Of a stretch of 28,853 nucleotides of DNA, positions 1 through 13,188 are shown one piece after another (position 1 is the stretch's first letter; every line of letters starts with the position of its first letter). Made by a program: the position numbers and the translations under genes. This stretch comes from DASQQQ01 sp036390995 (GTDB lineage: Bacteria > Actinomycetota > UBA4738 > HRBIN12), in contig DASWAT010000053.1 in the NCBI GenBank assembly GCA_036390995.1, positions 1 through 28,853 on the forward strand. The letters run 5' to 3'. The notes beneath the pieces are model-generated. The model saw only the letters and a program-made list of their open reading frames with translations, was not told where the DNA came from and ran no database searches.

Positions 1-932
1 ACCTGGATCTGCAGCCGGTCGGCCACGCCCGAGGCGACGAGGTTCTTCGCGACGTACCGAGCCATGTACGCCGCCGAGCGGTCCACCTTCGTGGGGTCCT
101 TGCCCGAGAAGCAGCCCCCGCCGTGCGGAGCCATGCCTCCGTACGTGTCCACCATGATCTTTCGCCCGGTGAGCCCGGTGTCCGCCTTCGGCCCGCCGAT
201 CTCGAACCGGCCGGTCGGGTTCACGAGCACGCGGACACCCTCGGCCTCCAGATCGAACTCGCGAAGCACCGGGTCGATGACCTCGGCCTCCACGTCGGGC
301 GCGAGGAGGGTCTCGACGTCGACCTCCTCGCGGTGCTGCGCCGAGATCAGCACCGTGTCCACCCGAACCGGCTTGCCGCCGCGGTACTCCACGCTGACCT
401 GGCTCTTGCCGTCGGGCCGCAGGTAGGGAACCACCCCCGCCTTGCGCACGTCGGCCAGGCGTTTCGTGAGCCGGTGCGCCATGGCGATGGGGATCGGCAT
501 GAGCTCGTCGGTCTCGCGGCAGGCGTAGCCGAACATCATGCCCTGGTCGCCGGCCCCGAGCGCGTCGAGGTCGTCGGCCGATCCCCCGCGGTGCTCGAGG
601 GCGTCGTCGACGCCCCTCGCGATGTCCGGGGACTGTTCCTGGATCGACGTGACCACGCCGCACGTGGCGCCGTCGATCCCGAAGTTCGCATCGGTGTAGC
701 CGATCTCCAGGACGGTCTGCCGCACGACCGTTGGGATGTCGACGTACTCCGAGGTCGTGATCTCTCCCGCCACCATCACGAGGCCGGTGGTGACGAGTGT
801 TTCGCAGGCCACCCGGCCAACCGGGTCCACGGTCATGATCGCATCGAGCACGGCGTCGGAGATCTGGTCGGCCAGCTTGTCCGGATGGCCCTCGGTGACG
901 GACTCGGACGAGAACAGGTAGCGGTGGGTCAT
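1..932 (-). CDS. metK: S-adenosylmethionine synthetase, C-terminus cut by the left edge
   Basis: Makes S-adenosylmethionine from methionine and ATP in the cytosol. The first 310 codons are visible; the family is about 400 residues, so roughly 90 are missing beyond the edge. The N-terminus has the HPDK signature (residues 16-19). Further on come GAGDQG (encoded near 540-560) and the PHGGG..SGKDPTKVDRSAAY block (encoded near 60-125), which hold the ATP and metal contacts. The ATG at 932 is chosen because the conserved N-terminus begins there and a TATACT box lies 9 nt upstream, so the transcript may be nearly leaderless. It follows coaBC after 40 nt. No defect is seen in the visible part. Confidence 0.96.
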   Translation of the reverse strand, partial: MTHRYLFSSESVTEGHPDKLADQISDAVLDAIMTVDPVGRVACETLVTTGLVMVAGEITTSEYVDIPTVVRQTVLEIGYTDANFGIDGATCGVVTSIQEQSPDIARGVDDALEHRGGSADDLDALGAGDQGMMFGYACRETDELMPIPIAMAHRLTKRLADVRKAGVVPYLRPDGKSQVSVEYRGGKPVRVDTVLISAQHREEVDVETLLAPDVEAEVIDPVLREFDLEAEGVRVLVNPTGRFEIGGPKADTGLTGRKIMVDTYGGMAPHGGGCFSGKDPTKVDRSAAYMARYVAKNLVASGVADRLQIQ

Positions 933-947
933 GTCCGCGCGAGTATA
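933..947 (-). promoter_or_regulatory. Candidate near-leaderless promoter of metK
   Basis: TATACT (947-942 on the minus strand, 5 of 6 matches to the -10 consensus) lies 9 nt before the metK ATG. Transcription would start within about 2-3 nt of the start codon. The longer word ATATACTCGCG recurs upstream of mihF. No convincing -35 box is seen. Confidence 0.45.
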
Positions 948-972
948 TCCGTCCATGCCGGCGCGGCCGTCC

Positions 973-2175
973 TCACCGGGCCAGGAGCTTGGCGAGACGG
1001 TCACACACGGCCGCGGCCAGCTCCGACTTCGTCCACGTCCGCAGCGGCTCGTCGTCGCCCTCCCTGGACAGGATCGCGGCGTCGTTCGTGTCCGAACCGA
1101 ATCCGGTCCCTTCGCGGCCGACCTCGTTCACCACGATCAGGTCCAGGCCCTTGGATCGGAGCTTCTCGCGGCCGGCGGTCACGGGATCGCCGGTCTCCGC
1201 GGCGAACCCGACGAGGATCCGCTCACCTCGGCGCTGCCCCAGCTCGAGGAGGATGTCGGGGGTCGGGACCAGGCGCAGCGACGGCGGCCCACCCTCCTTC
1301 TTGAGCTTGGTCTCCGCCGCTCTCTCCGGACGGAAGTCGGCCACGGCGGCGGCCATCACGACGGCGTCGGCGCCCTCGGCGTGCTCGAGCACGGCGCTCC
1401 GCATCTCCTCGGCGGTGGTCACTCGCACCAACCTCGGCCCCCGAGGAGCCTCGACCGTGCCCGGGCCGACCACGAGCGTCACCTCGGCCCCCCGGTCGAA
1501 GGCCTCCTTGGCCAGGGCGAAGCCCATCTTGCCGCTGGAGCGGTTGCCCACGAACCGCACGGGATCGATGGGCTCCCACGTCGGCCCCGCCGTTACCACG
1601 ATCCGGCGCCCGGCGAGGTCCCGCCCGCGTGCGACGGCCTCCTGCATGGCGACGAGGATGTCCGCGGGCTCGGCCATGCGCCCGATCCCCTCGTCCCCGG
1701 CGGCGAGCGCCCCCACCGCCGGACCCACCATGCGGATGCCCCGCTCCGCCAGGACGGACAGGTTCGCCTGCGTCGCGGGGTGCTCCCACATGCCGCTGTG
1801 CATGGCCGGCGCCAGGACGAGCGGACAGGTCGCCTCGAGGAGCGTGGACGTGAGGAGATCGTCGGCGATCCCGCCCGCGAGCTTCGCGATGACGTTGGCC
1901 GTGGCCGGCGCCACGACCGCGACGTCGGCCTCGCGGGCCAGCCGGACGTGCAGGACCGAGCCGGGTTCCTCCCACAGCTCGGTGTACGCGGGGCGGCCGG
2001 ACAGGGCCGCGAACGTGTCGGGGCCCACGAAGCGGGTCGCCGAACGCGTCATCACCACCTGGACCCGGGCGCCCGCGCCGGTCAACAGGCGCGTGAGACT
2101 GCAGGCCTTGTACGCGGCGATGCCGCCGGTGACGCCCAGCAGGACCCGACGGCCTCTCAAGGCGAGGGCTTGCAT
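973..2175 (-). CDS. coaBC: Bifunctional phosphopantothenoylcysteine decarboxylase / phosphopantothenate-cysteine ligase
   Basis: Catalyses two consecutive steps of coenzyme A synthesis: CoaB joins cysteine to 4'-phosphopantothenate, and CoaC decarboxylates the product with FMN. The protein is about 400 residues, normal for the fusion. The N-terminal CoaC flavoprotein domain (about 1-180) starts with GVTGGIAAYK and carries the PAMHSGMW substrate motif. The C-terminal CoaB domain (about 185-400) has VGNRSSGKMG and the dinucleotide-fold segments typical of the ligase. The ATG at 2175 is preferred because GAGG lies 8 nt upstream; a GTG three codons earlier (2184) has no room for a ribosome site. 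It follows rpoZ by 63 nt and probably shares the mihF-gmk-rpoZ transcript. Confidence 0.95.
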   Translation of the reverse strand: MQALALRGRRVLLGVTGGIAAYKACSLTRLLTGAGARVQVVMTRSATRFVGPDTFAALSGRPAYTELWEEPGSVLHVRLAREADVAVVAPATANVIAKLAGGIADDLLTSTLLEATCPLVLAPAMHSGMWEHPATQANLSVLAERGIRMVGPAVGALAAGDEGIGRMAEPADILVAMQEAVARGRDLAGRRIVVTAGPTWEPIDPVRFVGNRSSGKMGFALAKEAFDRGAEVTLVVGPGTVEAPRGPRLVRVTTAEEMRSAVLEHAEGADAVVMAAAVADFRPERAAETKLKKEGGPPSLRLVPTPDILLELGQRRGERILVGFAAETGDPVTAGREKLRSKGLDLIVVNEVGREGTGFGSDTNDAAILSREGDDEPLRTWTKSELAAAVCDRLAKLLAR

Positions 2176-2238
2176 CGCTGCCACCTCAGCCTCCGTGTCC
2201 GGCCGCGGCGAGGCTTCGCCCGCGCCGCCGGCGAGGGG

Positions 2239-2487
2239 TTACTTGATGCCGACCCCTTCGGGGCGCTCGGCCAGGATCTTGCCCTCGGCGATCTCCTCGA
2301 GGGCGATGGACAGCGGCTTGTTCTTCAGGCCGCCGGTCTCGACGAGCGGCGGCACGAACTCGCCGCGGCCCTCTCCGAGTTGGTTGTAGTAGTTGTTGAT
2401 CTCACGGGCCCGCCGGGCGGCCAGGATCACCAGCGTGTATTTGGAGTCCACCTGGGCCAGCAGGTCGTCGATCTTCGGCTCGATCAT
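2239..2487 (-). CDS. rpoZ: DNA-directed RNA polymerase omega subunit
   Basis: A small 82-residue subunit that helps assemble and stabilise core RNA polymerase by clamping the beta-prime C-terminus. The pattern is that of actinobacterial omega: an N-terminal helix with IDDLLAQVDSKYTLVILAARRAREIN, and a C-terminal KPLSIALEEIAEGKI block (about residues 57-71). The ATG at 2487 overlaps the gmk stop (ATGA), so translation is coupled to guanylate kinase. The gmk-rpoZ-coaBC order is widely conserved in bacteria, which supports the call. Confidence 0.96.
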   Translation of the reverse strand: MIEPKIDDLLAQVDSKYTLVILAARRAREINNYYNQLGEGRGEFVPPLVETGGLKNKPLSIALEEIAEGKILAERPEGVGIK

Positions 2488-3104
2488 GGGTGCGTTGATC
2501 CTCCGGTCGGGTTCCGGGACTCCTGGATTATAGCCTCGACCTGCGCCGTTGCCTCGCCGAGGTCGTCGTTCACCACCACGTGGTCGAACCAGGAGCGCTG
2601 GTCCATCTCCCAGGCGGCCTTCTCGAGCCTGTGGGCGAGCTTGGCGTCGTCCTCGGTCCCACGCGACCGCAGCCTGCGTTCCAGCTCCTCCATGGTGGGC
2701 GGAGCCAGGAACACCAGGACCGAATCGGGGACCCGCTCCTTGACCTGCCGGGCACCCTGGACGTCGATCTCCAGCACCACGTCGCGCCCCTCGGCCCGCA
2801 TGCGCTCCACCGGCTCGGCGGCCGTGCCATAGCGGTGGCCGAACACCTCTGCCCACTCCAGGAAGTCCCCGGCGATGGCCATATCCTCGAACCGATCGGG
2901 GGTCACGAACACGTAGTCGTGGCCCGGTCGCTCCCTCGGACGGGGCCGGCGCGTGGAGTAGGAGACCGAATAGCCGAGCCCCCCCGGATCGCGGGCCAGG
3001 AGCCGTCTGACGACGCTCCCCTTGCCCACGCCGGAGGGGCCGGAGATCACGAACAGCTTGCCGCGGCGTGCGTTCAGTTCCGCGTTATTTCTTCGCGAAC
3101 TCAC
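2484..3104 (-). CDS. gmk: Guanylate kinase
   Basis: Phosphorylates GMP to GDP with ATP. The protein has 206 residues, normal length. The P-loop GPSGVGKG spans residues 22-29, followed by the GMP-binding stretch with STRRPRPRERPGHDYVFV and the lid region with RLRSRGTEDDAKLAHRL. Its start is a GTG that lies inside the last codons of mihF (20-bp overlap) without a clear Shine-Dalgarno site, so re-initiation after mihF is likely. The stop overlaps the rpoZ ATG. Pairing with mihF immediately upstream is characteristic of actinobacteria. Confidence 0.96.
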   Translation of the reverse strand: MSSRRNNAELNARRGKLFVISGPSGVGKGSVVRRLLARDPGGLGYSVSYSTRRPRPRERPGHDYVFVTPDRFEDMAIAGDFLEWAEVFGHRYGTAAEPVERMRAEGRDVVLEIDVQGARQVKERVPDSVLVFLAPPTMEELERRLRSRGTEDDAKLAHRLEKAAWEMDQRSWFDHVVVNDDLGEATAQVEAIIQESRNPTGGSTHP

Positions 3105-3399
3105 CGAGAAGGGCGTCGCGCTGCTTCGCGCCCAACCCGCGCACCCGACGGCTGGCCGAGATGTCCAGCTTCTCCATGATCTTCCTTGCCCGGACCTTCC
3201 CCACTCCGGGCAGGGACTCGAGGACGGTGGACACCTTCATCTTCCCGACGGTGTCGTCGTCCTGCCTGGACAACATGTCCTTCAGCGTGAGCTTCCCGGA
3301 CTTCAGCTGGCCCTTGAGCTCCGCCCGCTTGCGGCGGGCTTCGGCGGCCTTCTCCAGGGCCTGCCTGCGCTGTTCCTCCGTCAGGACGGGTAGCGGCAT
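3085..3399 (-). CDS. mihF: Actinobacterial integration host factor (MihF family)
   Basis: A nucleoid-associated DNA-binding protein found in actinobacteria, unrelated in fold to the E. coli IHF/HU pair. The 104 residues open with LPVLTEEQRRQALEKA, continue with a basic helical segment (AEARRKRAELKGQLKSG) and end in the helix-two-turns-helix region with LPGVGKVRARKIMEKL, which binds the DNA backbone. The ATG at 3399 is chosen over an in-frame one at 3447 because AAGGAG lies 7 nt upstream and the family starts at this point. It heads a transcript with gmk, rpoZ and coaBC. It is the best single taxonomic marker in the window. Confidence 0.94.
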   Translation of the reverse strand: MPLPVLTEEQRRQALEKAAEARRKRAELKGQLKSGKLTLKDMLSRQDDDTVGKMKVSTVLESLPGVGKVRARKIMEKLDISASRRVRGLGAKQRDALLGEFAKK

Positions 3400-3436
3400 G
3401 ATGCGCTCCTTTGCGTTCGGGATCGAGAGCGACGCG

Positions 3437-3466
3437 AGTATATGCACGGCGCCGGAACGGCAGCAA
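3437..3466 (-). promoter_or_regulatory. Candidate promoter of mihF-gmk-rpoZ-coaBC
   Basis: Minus-strand TTGCTG (3466-3461), an 18-nt spacer and TATACT (3442-3437) form a plausible sigma-70-type promoter. Transcription would start near 3430, giving a leader of about 30 nt with the AAGGAG site. The word ATATACTCGCG is identical to that before metK. No strong terminator for the upstream pyr operon is seen between 3467 and 3530. Confidence 0.5.
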
Positions 3467-3530
3467 CGCGACGACGGGCACCACCAGGGGTTTCGCGAGC
3501 CTCATCAACCTCGTCCTGAGGGTGAGAGCG

Positions 3531-4214
3531 TCAGCGCACCGTCGCGAGGATCGATCGAGCGGCGCCGGCCGGATCGGGGGCCTCGGTGATCGGCCGGCCG
3601 ATCACGAGGTAGTCGGCCCCGGCCTCGACCGCCTCCTCGGGCGTGAGGATCCGGACCTGGTCGTGTCCGTTGGAGCCGGCGGGCCGGATGCCCGGGACCA
3701 CGAGGCAGAACTCCTCGCCCGTCACCTCCCGCACCACTCGAACGTCCTCGCCCGAGACGACGGCGCCGGTGGCCCCGGCCGCCCGGGCTTCGAACGCCAG
3801 CGACGCGGGCGACGCAAGCTCCTCGCCCGACAGGCTCGAAAGGACCGTGACGGCGAGCACGATGGGCATGGCATGCCCTCGCTCCTCGGATCCTTGCGCC
3901 GCACCGCGGACGGCCGCGGCCACCATCGCCTCGCCGCCGAGCGCGTGGATCGTGAACATCGCCACGCCGAGCCGGGCCACGTTGCGCGCGGCCCGTTCCA
4001 CCGTGGTCGGGATGTCGTGCAGCTTGAGGTCGAGGAACACCGGCCCGTGGGCGCCGATCCGCTCGACGGCGGCGGGGCCGTGCGAGCTGAAGAGCTCCAG
4101 CCCGACCTTCAGCACCCCCACGTCCCCGGCGAGCGAGCCGGCCAGCGACTCGGCCCGGCCGAGGTCCGAGAGATCGAGCGCGACGATCAGCGGGTTCCGG
4201 GGCCTCGGGATCAT
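3531..4214 (-). CDS. pyrF: Orotidine-5'-phosphate decarboxylase
   Basis: Last step of UMP synthesis: decarboxylates OMP. The 227-residue TIM-barrel protein has the catalytic D-x-K-x-x-D motif intact in FLDLKLHDIPTTV (residues 60-72), the starting VALDL strand (11-15) and the phosphate-binding PGIRPAG and VIGRPIT segments near the C-terminus. The ATG at 4214 overlaps the pyrD stop (ATGA). It is the final gene of the pyr operon; mihF follows after 131 nt from its own promoter. The intact PyrF shows that this operon makes UMP, which makes the altered PyrD next to it more puzzling. Confidence 0.95.
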   Translation of the reverse strand: MIPRPRNPLIVALDLSDLGRAESLAGSLAGDVGVLKVGLELFSSHGPAAVERIGAHGPVFLDLKLHDIPTTVERAARNVARLGVAMFTIHALGGEAMVAAAVRGAAQGSEERGHAMPIVLAVTVLSSLSGEELASPASLAFEARAAGATGAVVSGEDVRVVREVTGEEFCLVVPGIRPAGSNGHDQVRILTPEEAVEAGADYLVIGRPITEAPDPAGAARSILATVR

Positions 4215-5158
4215 GCCTCGGGCCCCTCGCCGCCGGTGCGTAACCGTCCGCGGAGGTCGCCGGGCGAGGCCACGCCCTTGTCCTTCAGGTACGCCAGGAT
4301 CCCCCGGGTGATCTCCTCGGGCGCCGCCGGGTTCACCAGGAGGGCGGTGCCCACCTGGACGGCCGAGGCGCCGGCCAGGAGGAACTCGACGGCGTCCTCC
4401 CCCGTGCTCACCCCGCCCACGCCCATGATCGGGACCCCGGGCAGCACCTGGGCCACCCGGAACACGGCCGCCAGGGCGATCGGCCGGATCGCCGGGCCGG
4501 ACAGCCCGCCGAGGGTCGCCCCCAGCCGGGGGCGGAGGCGCGACGCGTCCACCGCCATCGCCGGCACCGCGTCGATCAGCGTCAGGCCGTGCGCGCCCGC
4601 GTGGACGCACGCGCGCGCAGTCTCCTCGAGATCCGGCACCACCGCCGAGAGCTTCGCGAACACCGGGAACGAGGACAGGCGCGACACGGCCCCCACGACG
4701 TCCACCATCAGCTCACGGCGGGAGGCGAAGGGGATCCCCCCGTGCTGCTCGTCCCGGGTACCCAGGTACACCTCGAGCGCCACGATCCCAGGCTCGCTCT
4801 GGAGGGCGCTGGCCACGCGGACGTACTCCTCGAGGCTGGACCCGGCGACCGAGGCGATGACCGGGAGCCCCGTCCGGCGCAGCTTCGGGAGATCCTCGGC
4901 CAGGAAGTCCCGGACGCCGGGGTTCTGGGCGCCCACGGCGGTCACGATGCCCGACGGGCTCTCGGCCACCCTGGGCGTCAGCGCCCCCTTGGACGGCTGA
5001 TACGTCAGGCTCCGCGTGACCACCCCGCCGAGCGTGCGCAGGTCGGTCAGACCGGCCAGCTCCCTGCCGGTGCCGAAGCAGCCCGCGGCCGCCACGACCG
5101 GCAAGGGGAGGTGCAGGCCGCCCAGGTCCACCGCCAGCGAGTGCTTCACCCCGGCCAT
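4211..5158 (-). CDS. pyrD: Dihydroorotate dehydrogenase-like FMN protein (class 1B position, active site replaced)
   Basis: By position and overall alignment this is the catalytic subunit of NAD-linked dihydroorotate dehydrogenase (315 residues, TIM barrel with FMN). FMN elements are kept: CFGTG near 27-31, K169, GGLSGPAIRP near 217-226, GVGGVSTGEDA near 246-256 and AVQVGTA near 266-272. The orotate pocket is not. The usual N-I-S-C-P-N-V is Y-L-G-T-R-D-E here (131-137), so the catalytic base Cys is Thr134. The usual K of MIKATT is R49, the N of NAIG is T73, KLSPN is KLSAV (169-173) and INT is IDA (195-197). Stop and start overlaps with pyrF (4 bp) and pyrK (13 bp) show it is expressed with the operon. 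It could be an enzyme with a changed mechanism or substrate, or a non-catalytic paralogue; family membership is sure, function is not. Confidence 0.85.
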   Translation of the reverse strand: MAGVKHSLAVDLGGLHLPLPVVAAAGCFGTGRELAGLTDLRTLGGVVTRSLTYQPSKGALTPRVAESPSGIVTAVGAQNPGVRDFLAEDLPKLRRTGLPVIASVAGSSLEEYVRVASALQSEPGIVALEVYLGTRDEQHGGIPFASRRELMVDVVGAVSRLSSFPVFAKLSAVVPDLEETARACVHAGAHGLTLIDAVPAMAVDASRLRPRLGATLGGLSGPAIRPIALAAVFRVAQVLPGVPIMGVGGVSTGEDAVEFLLAGASAVQVGTALLVNPAAPEEITRGILAYLKDKGVASPGDLRGRLRTGGEGPEA

Positions 5159-6011
5159 GCCCGCACCACCGGGAAGCCCTCGGGCGGCGTCGCCACCGCT
5201 CGCGGCTCGCTCATCCACCGTTCCCAGAAGATCCGCGCCGGATTGAACACCGGGCCCTCCGTGCAGGCCCGAAGGTTGTCGAACCCCGACCCGTCCTTGC
5301 GGATCACCGGGACCACGCACGTGTAGCAGAGCCCCAGCCCGCAGGCCATCTGCTCCTCCACGGCGACCTGGGCGGGGATCTGCCGCTCCGTGCAGAACTC
5401 GGCGACCGAGCGGAGCATCCGTCGCGGCCCGGCCGCGTACAGCACCTGAGCCCCGGTGGCCTCCACCACCGAGGACAGCGCGTCGGCGATGCTTCCCTGC
5501 TCCCCGATGCTCCCGTCGGCGGTCACGATCGTGACGGTCTGCGATAGCCGTTTGCCCTCGATCGGCTTGAACACGCGCGACTCGGAGTCGCCGCCGATCA
5601 ACATGTCCACCCGCTTGCCCCGAGCTCGCAGCTCCTGGGCCAGGAAGTAGATCGGCGCGGTGCCGTGGCCCTCCGAGACCAGCAGGCAGTTCGAGAGGCG
5701 CTGCGGATAGGCGAACGACTTGCCGAGGGGCCCGATCGCGTCGACGAACTGGTGGGCCTTCGTGTCGGCGAGCCACGCCGTCCCCTGGCCCTTGGGGTCG
5801 AACACGAACTCCAGCGTGCCGGCCCATCCGCCTCGGCGCGAGGCCTGGTGGATCGAGAAGTGCCGGCGAAGGACGGTGCTCCGCTCGACCGGCATCGCGA
5901 CCGACACGAACTGCCCGGGTCGGGCCCGCTCGGCGATCTCGGGCGCGACCAGCGTCAGCGAGTGGTAGGCGCCGAGCTTGCGGACGTTCAGGATCTCGGC
6001 CCGAACGCGCT

Positions 6012-6015
<4 letters not shown>
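5146..6015 (-). CDS. pyrK: Dihydroorotate dehydrogenase electron-transfer subunit-like (PyrK family)
   Basis: A ferredoxin-reductase-type FAD/2Fe-2S protein that normally passes electrons from PyrD to NAD+. In 289 residues it has an FAD-binding barrel (about 1-100, with LRRHFSIH where the family has RRPxSI), a nucleotide domain (about 105-225) and the C-terminal iron-sulfur motif C-x4-C-x2-C...C (CGLGLCYTC and a later RAC), which is complete. The usual glycine-rich GGGIGVPPL at the start of the nucleotide domain reads SEGHGTAPI here. The start is the GTG at 6015 overlapping the carB stop (GTGA). With the altered PyrD it forms an unusual pair; the normal electron acceptor may have changed. Confidence 0.85.
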
Positions 6016-9283
<3,268 letters not shown>

Positions 9284-9284
<1 letters not shown>

Positions 9285-10390
9285 CAGGCCGCTCCCATGA
9301 GCGCGCGGAACTCGCCGAACAGCGAGCGCGAGTCGTGCGGGCCGGGCGCCGCCTCCGGGTGGAACTGGACGCCGAACGCCGGCACGTCTCGGCAGCGCAG
9401 GCCCTCGAGCGTCCCGTCGTTCAGGTTCCGGTGCGTGAGCTCCACCCGGTCGCCGAGCGATCCCGGGTCGACCGCGAAGCCGTGGTTGTGGCTCGTGATC
9501 TCGACGCGGCCCGTGCGCAGGTCCTTCACCGGTTGGTTCGCACCACGGTGGCCGAACTTCATCTTGTAGGTTCGGCCTCCCAGGGCGAGGCCGAGGAGCT
9601 GATGGCCGAGACAGATGCCGAACACGGGCACCTCGCCGAGGAGCGCTTGGGCCGCTTCGATCCCGTAGCGGGTGGCGGCGGGGTCGCCGGGGCCGTTGGA
9701 GAGGAAGACACCGTCGAAGCCGCCCCCGAGCACGTCCGACGCCGGGGTCTGGGCGGGCAACACCGTGATCTCGCAGCCGGCCGCGGCGAGCAGGCGGAGG
9801 ATGGTGCGCTTCATGCCGAAGTCGTAGGCGGCAACGCGGAACACCTTGCCGGCAAGGGTGGACGCGGGGCCGACCAGCTCGGCGGCCTCGAACGGCTCAC
9901 CGGTCGTCACGGTTCGTGCCAGGTCGGCGCCCTCCATGCCCGGGATCGACCGGACGCGCTCCACGAGCGACGCGGGCTCGAGGTCCTCCGTGGACACGCC
10001 GCAGCGCATGGCGCCGCGCTCGCGGAGGCGGAGGGTGAGACGGCGGGTGTCGATGCCCTCGATGCCCACGACCCCCGACGCGGAGAGCTCCTCCGCCAGT
10101 GTGCGCTCGGCGCGCCAGCTGGACGCCCGGCGGGAGGCCTCGCGGACGGCCAAGCCGGCCACCCGCACCCGCCCGGACTCGGGATCGAGGTCGTTCGTCC
10201 CGTAGTTGCCCTGGTGCGGCGAGGTCATCGCGACGATCTGGCCCGCGTACGAGGGGTCGGTGAGAACCTCCTGGTAGCCGGACATCGCGGTGTTGAACAC
10301 CGCCTCGCCGAACGACTCACCCGTGGCGCCGAAGGCCCGGCCCCGGAACACGCTGCCGTCCTCGAGGGCCAGGAGCGCCGGTGACCTCAT
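9284..10390 (-). CDS. carA: Carbamoyl-phosphate synthase small subunit (glutaminase)
   Basis: Class I glutamine amidotransferase subunit that releases ammonia from glutamine for CarB. The protein has 368 residues. The N-terminal CPSase domain starts LALEDGSVFRG and includes MSGYQEVLTDPSY. In the C-terminal glutaminase domain the nucleophile Cys lies in VFGICLGHQ, with the partner His and Glu in FGVQFHPEA. The ATG at 10390 overlaps the pyrC stop (ATGA). Nothing unusual is seen. Confidence 0.97.
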
Positions 10391-11680
10391 CGCTGGGTCT
10401 TGCCGTCGGCCACCACCATCTCGCCGCGATACATCGTGTGGACCACCCGGCCCCTGAGCGTGGTGCCGAGGAACGCGGAGTTCCGGCTCCTCGACACGAA
10501 CGGCGCCTCGACCACCCACTCCGCGGCGGGGTCGAACACGACGAGGTTCGCGGGCCGGCCCGGTTCGATCGGTCCGCCGTGGTCGGAGGCCCCGAGGATC
10601 CGCGCGGGGGCGGTCGACATGGCCTCGATCGCCCGGGGCAGCGTGAGGGTCCCCGGCTCGACCAGGTGCGTGAGGATCGCGGCGAGCGCGGTCTCGAGCC
10701 CGATCGTGCCGGACGGGGCCTGGTCGAACTCGGCCTCCTTCTCCTCCACCGCGTGGGGCGCATGGTCGGTGCCGACCACGTCGATGGTCCCGTCGGCCAG
10801 CGCCGCCCGGATCGCCTCGCGGTCCTCGGCCGAGCGGAGCGGGGGCTTCACCTTCAGGTTCGTGTCGTACGTGACGAGGTCCTCGTCGGTGAACGCGAGG
10901 TGATGCGGCGTGACCTCGGCGCTCACGCGCAGTCCCTGCGCCTTCGCCTGCCGGACCAGCTCCACCGAGCCGGCCGTGGACAGGTGCATGAGGTGCAGCC
11001 GTCCGCCCGTGAGCCGGGCCAGCGCGAGGTCCCGGTACACGATGATCTCCTCGGCCTCGGCCGGCTCCCCCGCGAGCCCGAGCGTGTACGAGTGCACGCC
11101 CTCGTGCATCTGGGTGCCATCGGACAACGCGACGTCCTCGCAATGCTCGGCGATCACGATGTCGAACGCCTTCGCGTACTGCAGCGCGTTCCGCAGGACG
11201 CGCGAGGTCGGCACGCAGTGGCCGTCGTCGCTGAACAGTCGCACGCCGATCTCGGCCATCTCGCCGAGCGCGGCCATCTCCTCGCCGGCCAGGCCTTTCG
11301 TGATGGCGCCGACCGGGAAGACGTCGCACAGCCCGGCCTTCGCGGCCAGCGAGCGCACCTCCTCGATGACGGCCGCGTTGTCGGCAACGGGATCGGTGTT
11401 CGCCATGGCCGTGACGGCGGTGAACCCCCCGGCCGCGGCGGCACGGCTCCCGGTCTCGACCGTCTCCTTGTCCTCCCGGCCGGGTTCGCGCAGGTGCGTG
11501 TGCACGTCCACCAGCCCCGGCGCCGCCACGAGGCCGTGGCACTCGAGGACGTCGGCGGCCGTCCCGGCCCCGGCGTCCTCGCCGACGGCGGCGATCCGGC
11601 CGTCCTCGACCAGCACGTCGGCGACACCGTCGCGGCCCGACGCGGGGTCCACCACGCGGGCGCCCCGGAACAGCGTGCGG

Positions 11681-11688
<8 letters not shown>
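10387..11688 (-). CDS. pyrC: Dihydroorotase (class I)
   Basis: Cyclises carbamoyl aspartate to dihydroorotate. The 433-residue amidohydrolase has the metal-binding DVHTHLREPG motif (about 61-70), histidines in AEHCED and LMHLSTAGS, and the catalytic aspartate in GTDHAPH. It overlaps pyrB by 8 bp at the start and carA by 4 bp at the end. Length and motifs agree with the Bacillus/actinobacterial class I enzyme. Because PyrC makes the PyrD substrate, its intact active site indicates that dihydroorotate is formed in this cell. Confidence 0.96.
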
Positions 11689-12612
<924 letters not shown>

Positions 12613-12616
<4 letters not shown>

Positions 12617-13188
12617 GCGTCGTCTCCCGTTCCGCCCGGCGCTCCGCGCCCTCCAGGCCGTCCCTCCACGAAGACGGCGTCCTCGCCGTCGAGCTCCTTC
12701 AGCGCCACCCGCACGTCCTCGCCCTTGCGGGTGGGCAGGTTCTTGCCGACGAAGTCGGCCCGGATCGGCAGCTCCCTGTGGCCCCGGTCCACCAGCACGG
12801 CCAGCTGGATGGCGGTGGGCCGGCCGAAGTCGACCAGCGCGTCCATCGCGGCCCGGATCGTTCGGCCCGTGAACAAGACGTCGTCCACCAGGACCACCGC
12901 TTTGCCGTTGATGTCGAAGCCGATGCGGGTCTCGTGGACCTCGGGGGCCTCGGCCCGCATGCCGATGTCGTCCCGGTAGAACGTGATGTCCAGGACGCCC
13001 ACGGGGACCTGCTGGCCCTCGATACGCTCGATCTCGGCGGCCAGCCGGCGGGCCAGGTCGTCGCCCCGGTTGGCGATCCCGACCAGGACGATGTCCGCGG
13101 CGCCCTTGTTCTTCTCGAGGATCTCGTGGGCGATCCGGGTGACCGAGCGCCGGATCTCGGCCTCGTCGAGCAGCCGTCCGTCGCCCAT
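12613..13188 (-). CDS. pyrR: Pyrimidine operon regulator PyrR (RNA-binding uracil phosphoribosyltransferase family)
   Basis: Binds pyr leader RNA when UMP/UTP is high and usually also has uracil phosphoribosyltransferase activity. The 191-residue protein has the PRPP-binding motif VVLVDDVLFTGRTIRAA (about residues 98-114) and the family pattern VGIANRGDDLARRLA. The start could be GTG 13191 or ATG 13188. The ATG is preferred because it overlaps the stop of a leader ORF (TGATG) and neither codon has its own Shine-Dalgarno site. A PyrR-binding loop lies about 75 nt upstream, so the gene is probably autoregulated. First structural gene of the pyr operon. Confidence 0.95.

Noticed and set aside
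3101..3508. Possible small gene with a hydrophobic N-terminus between pyrF and mihF
   Set aside because: It overlaps most of mihF in another frame, its body is shadow sequence and no ribosome site precedes it.
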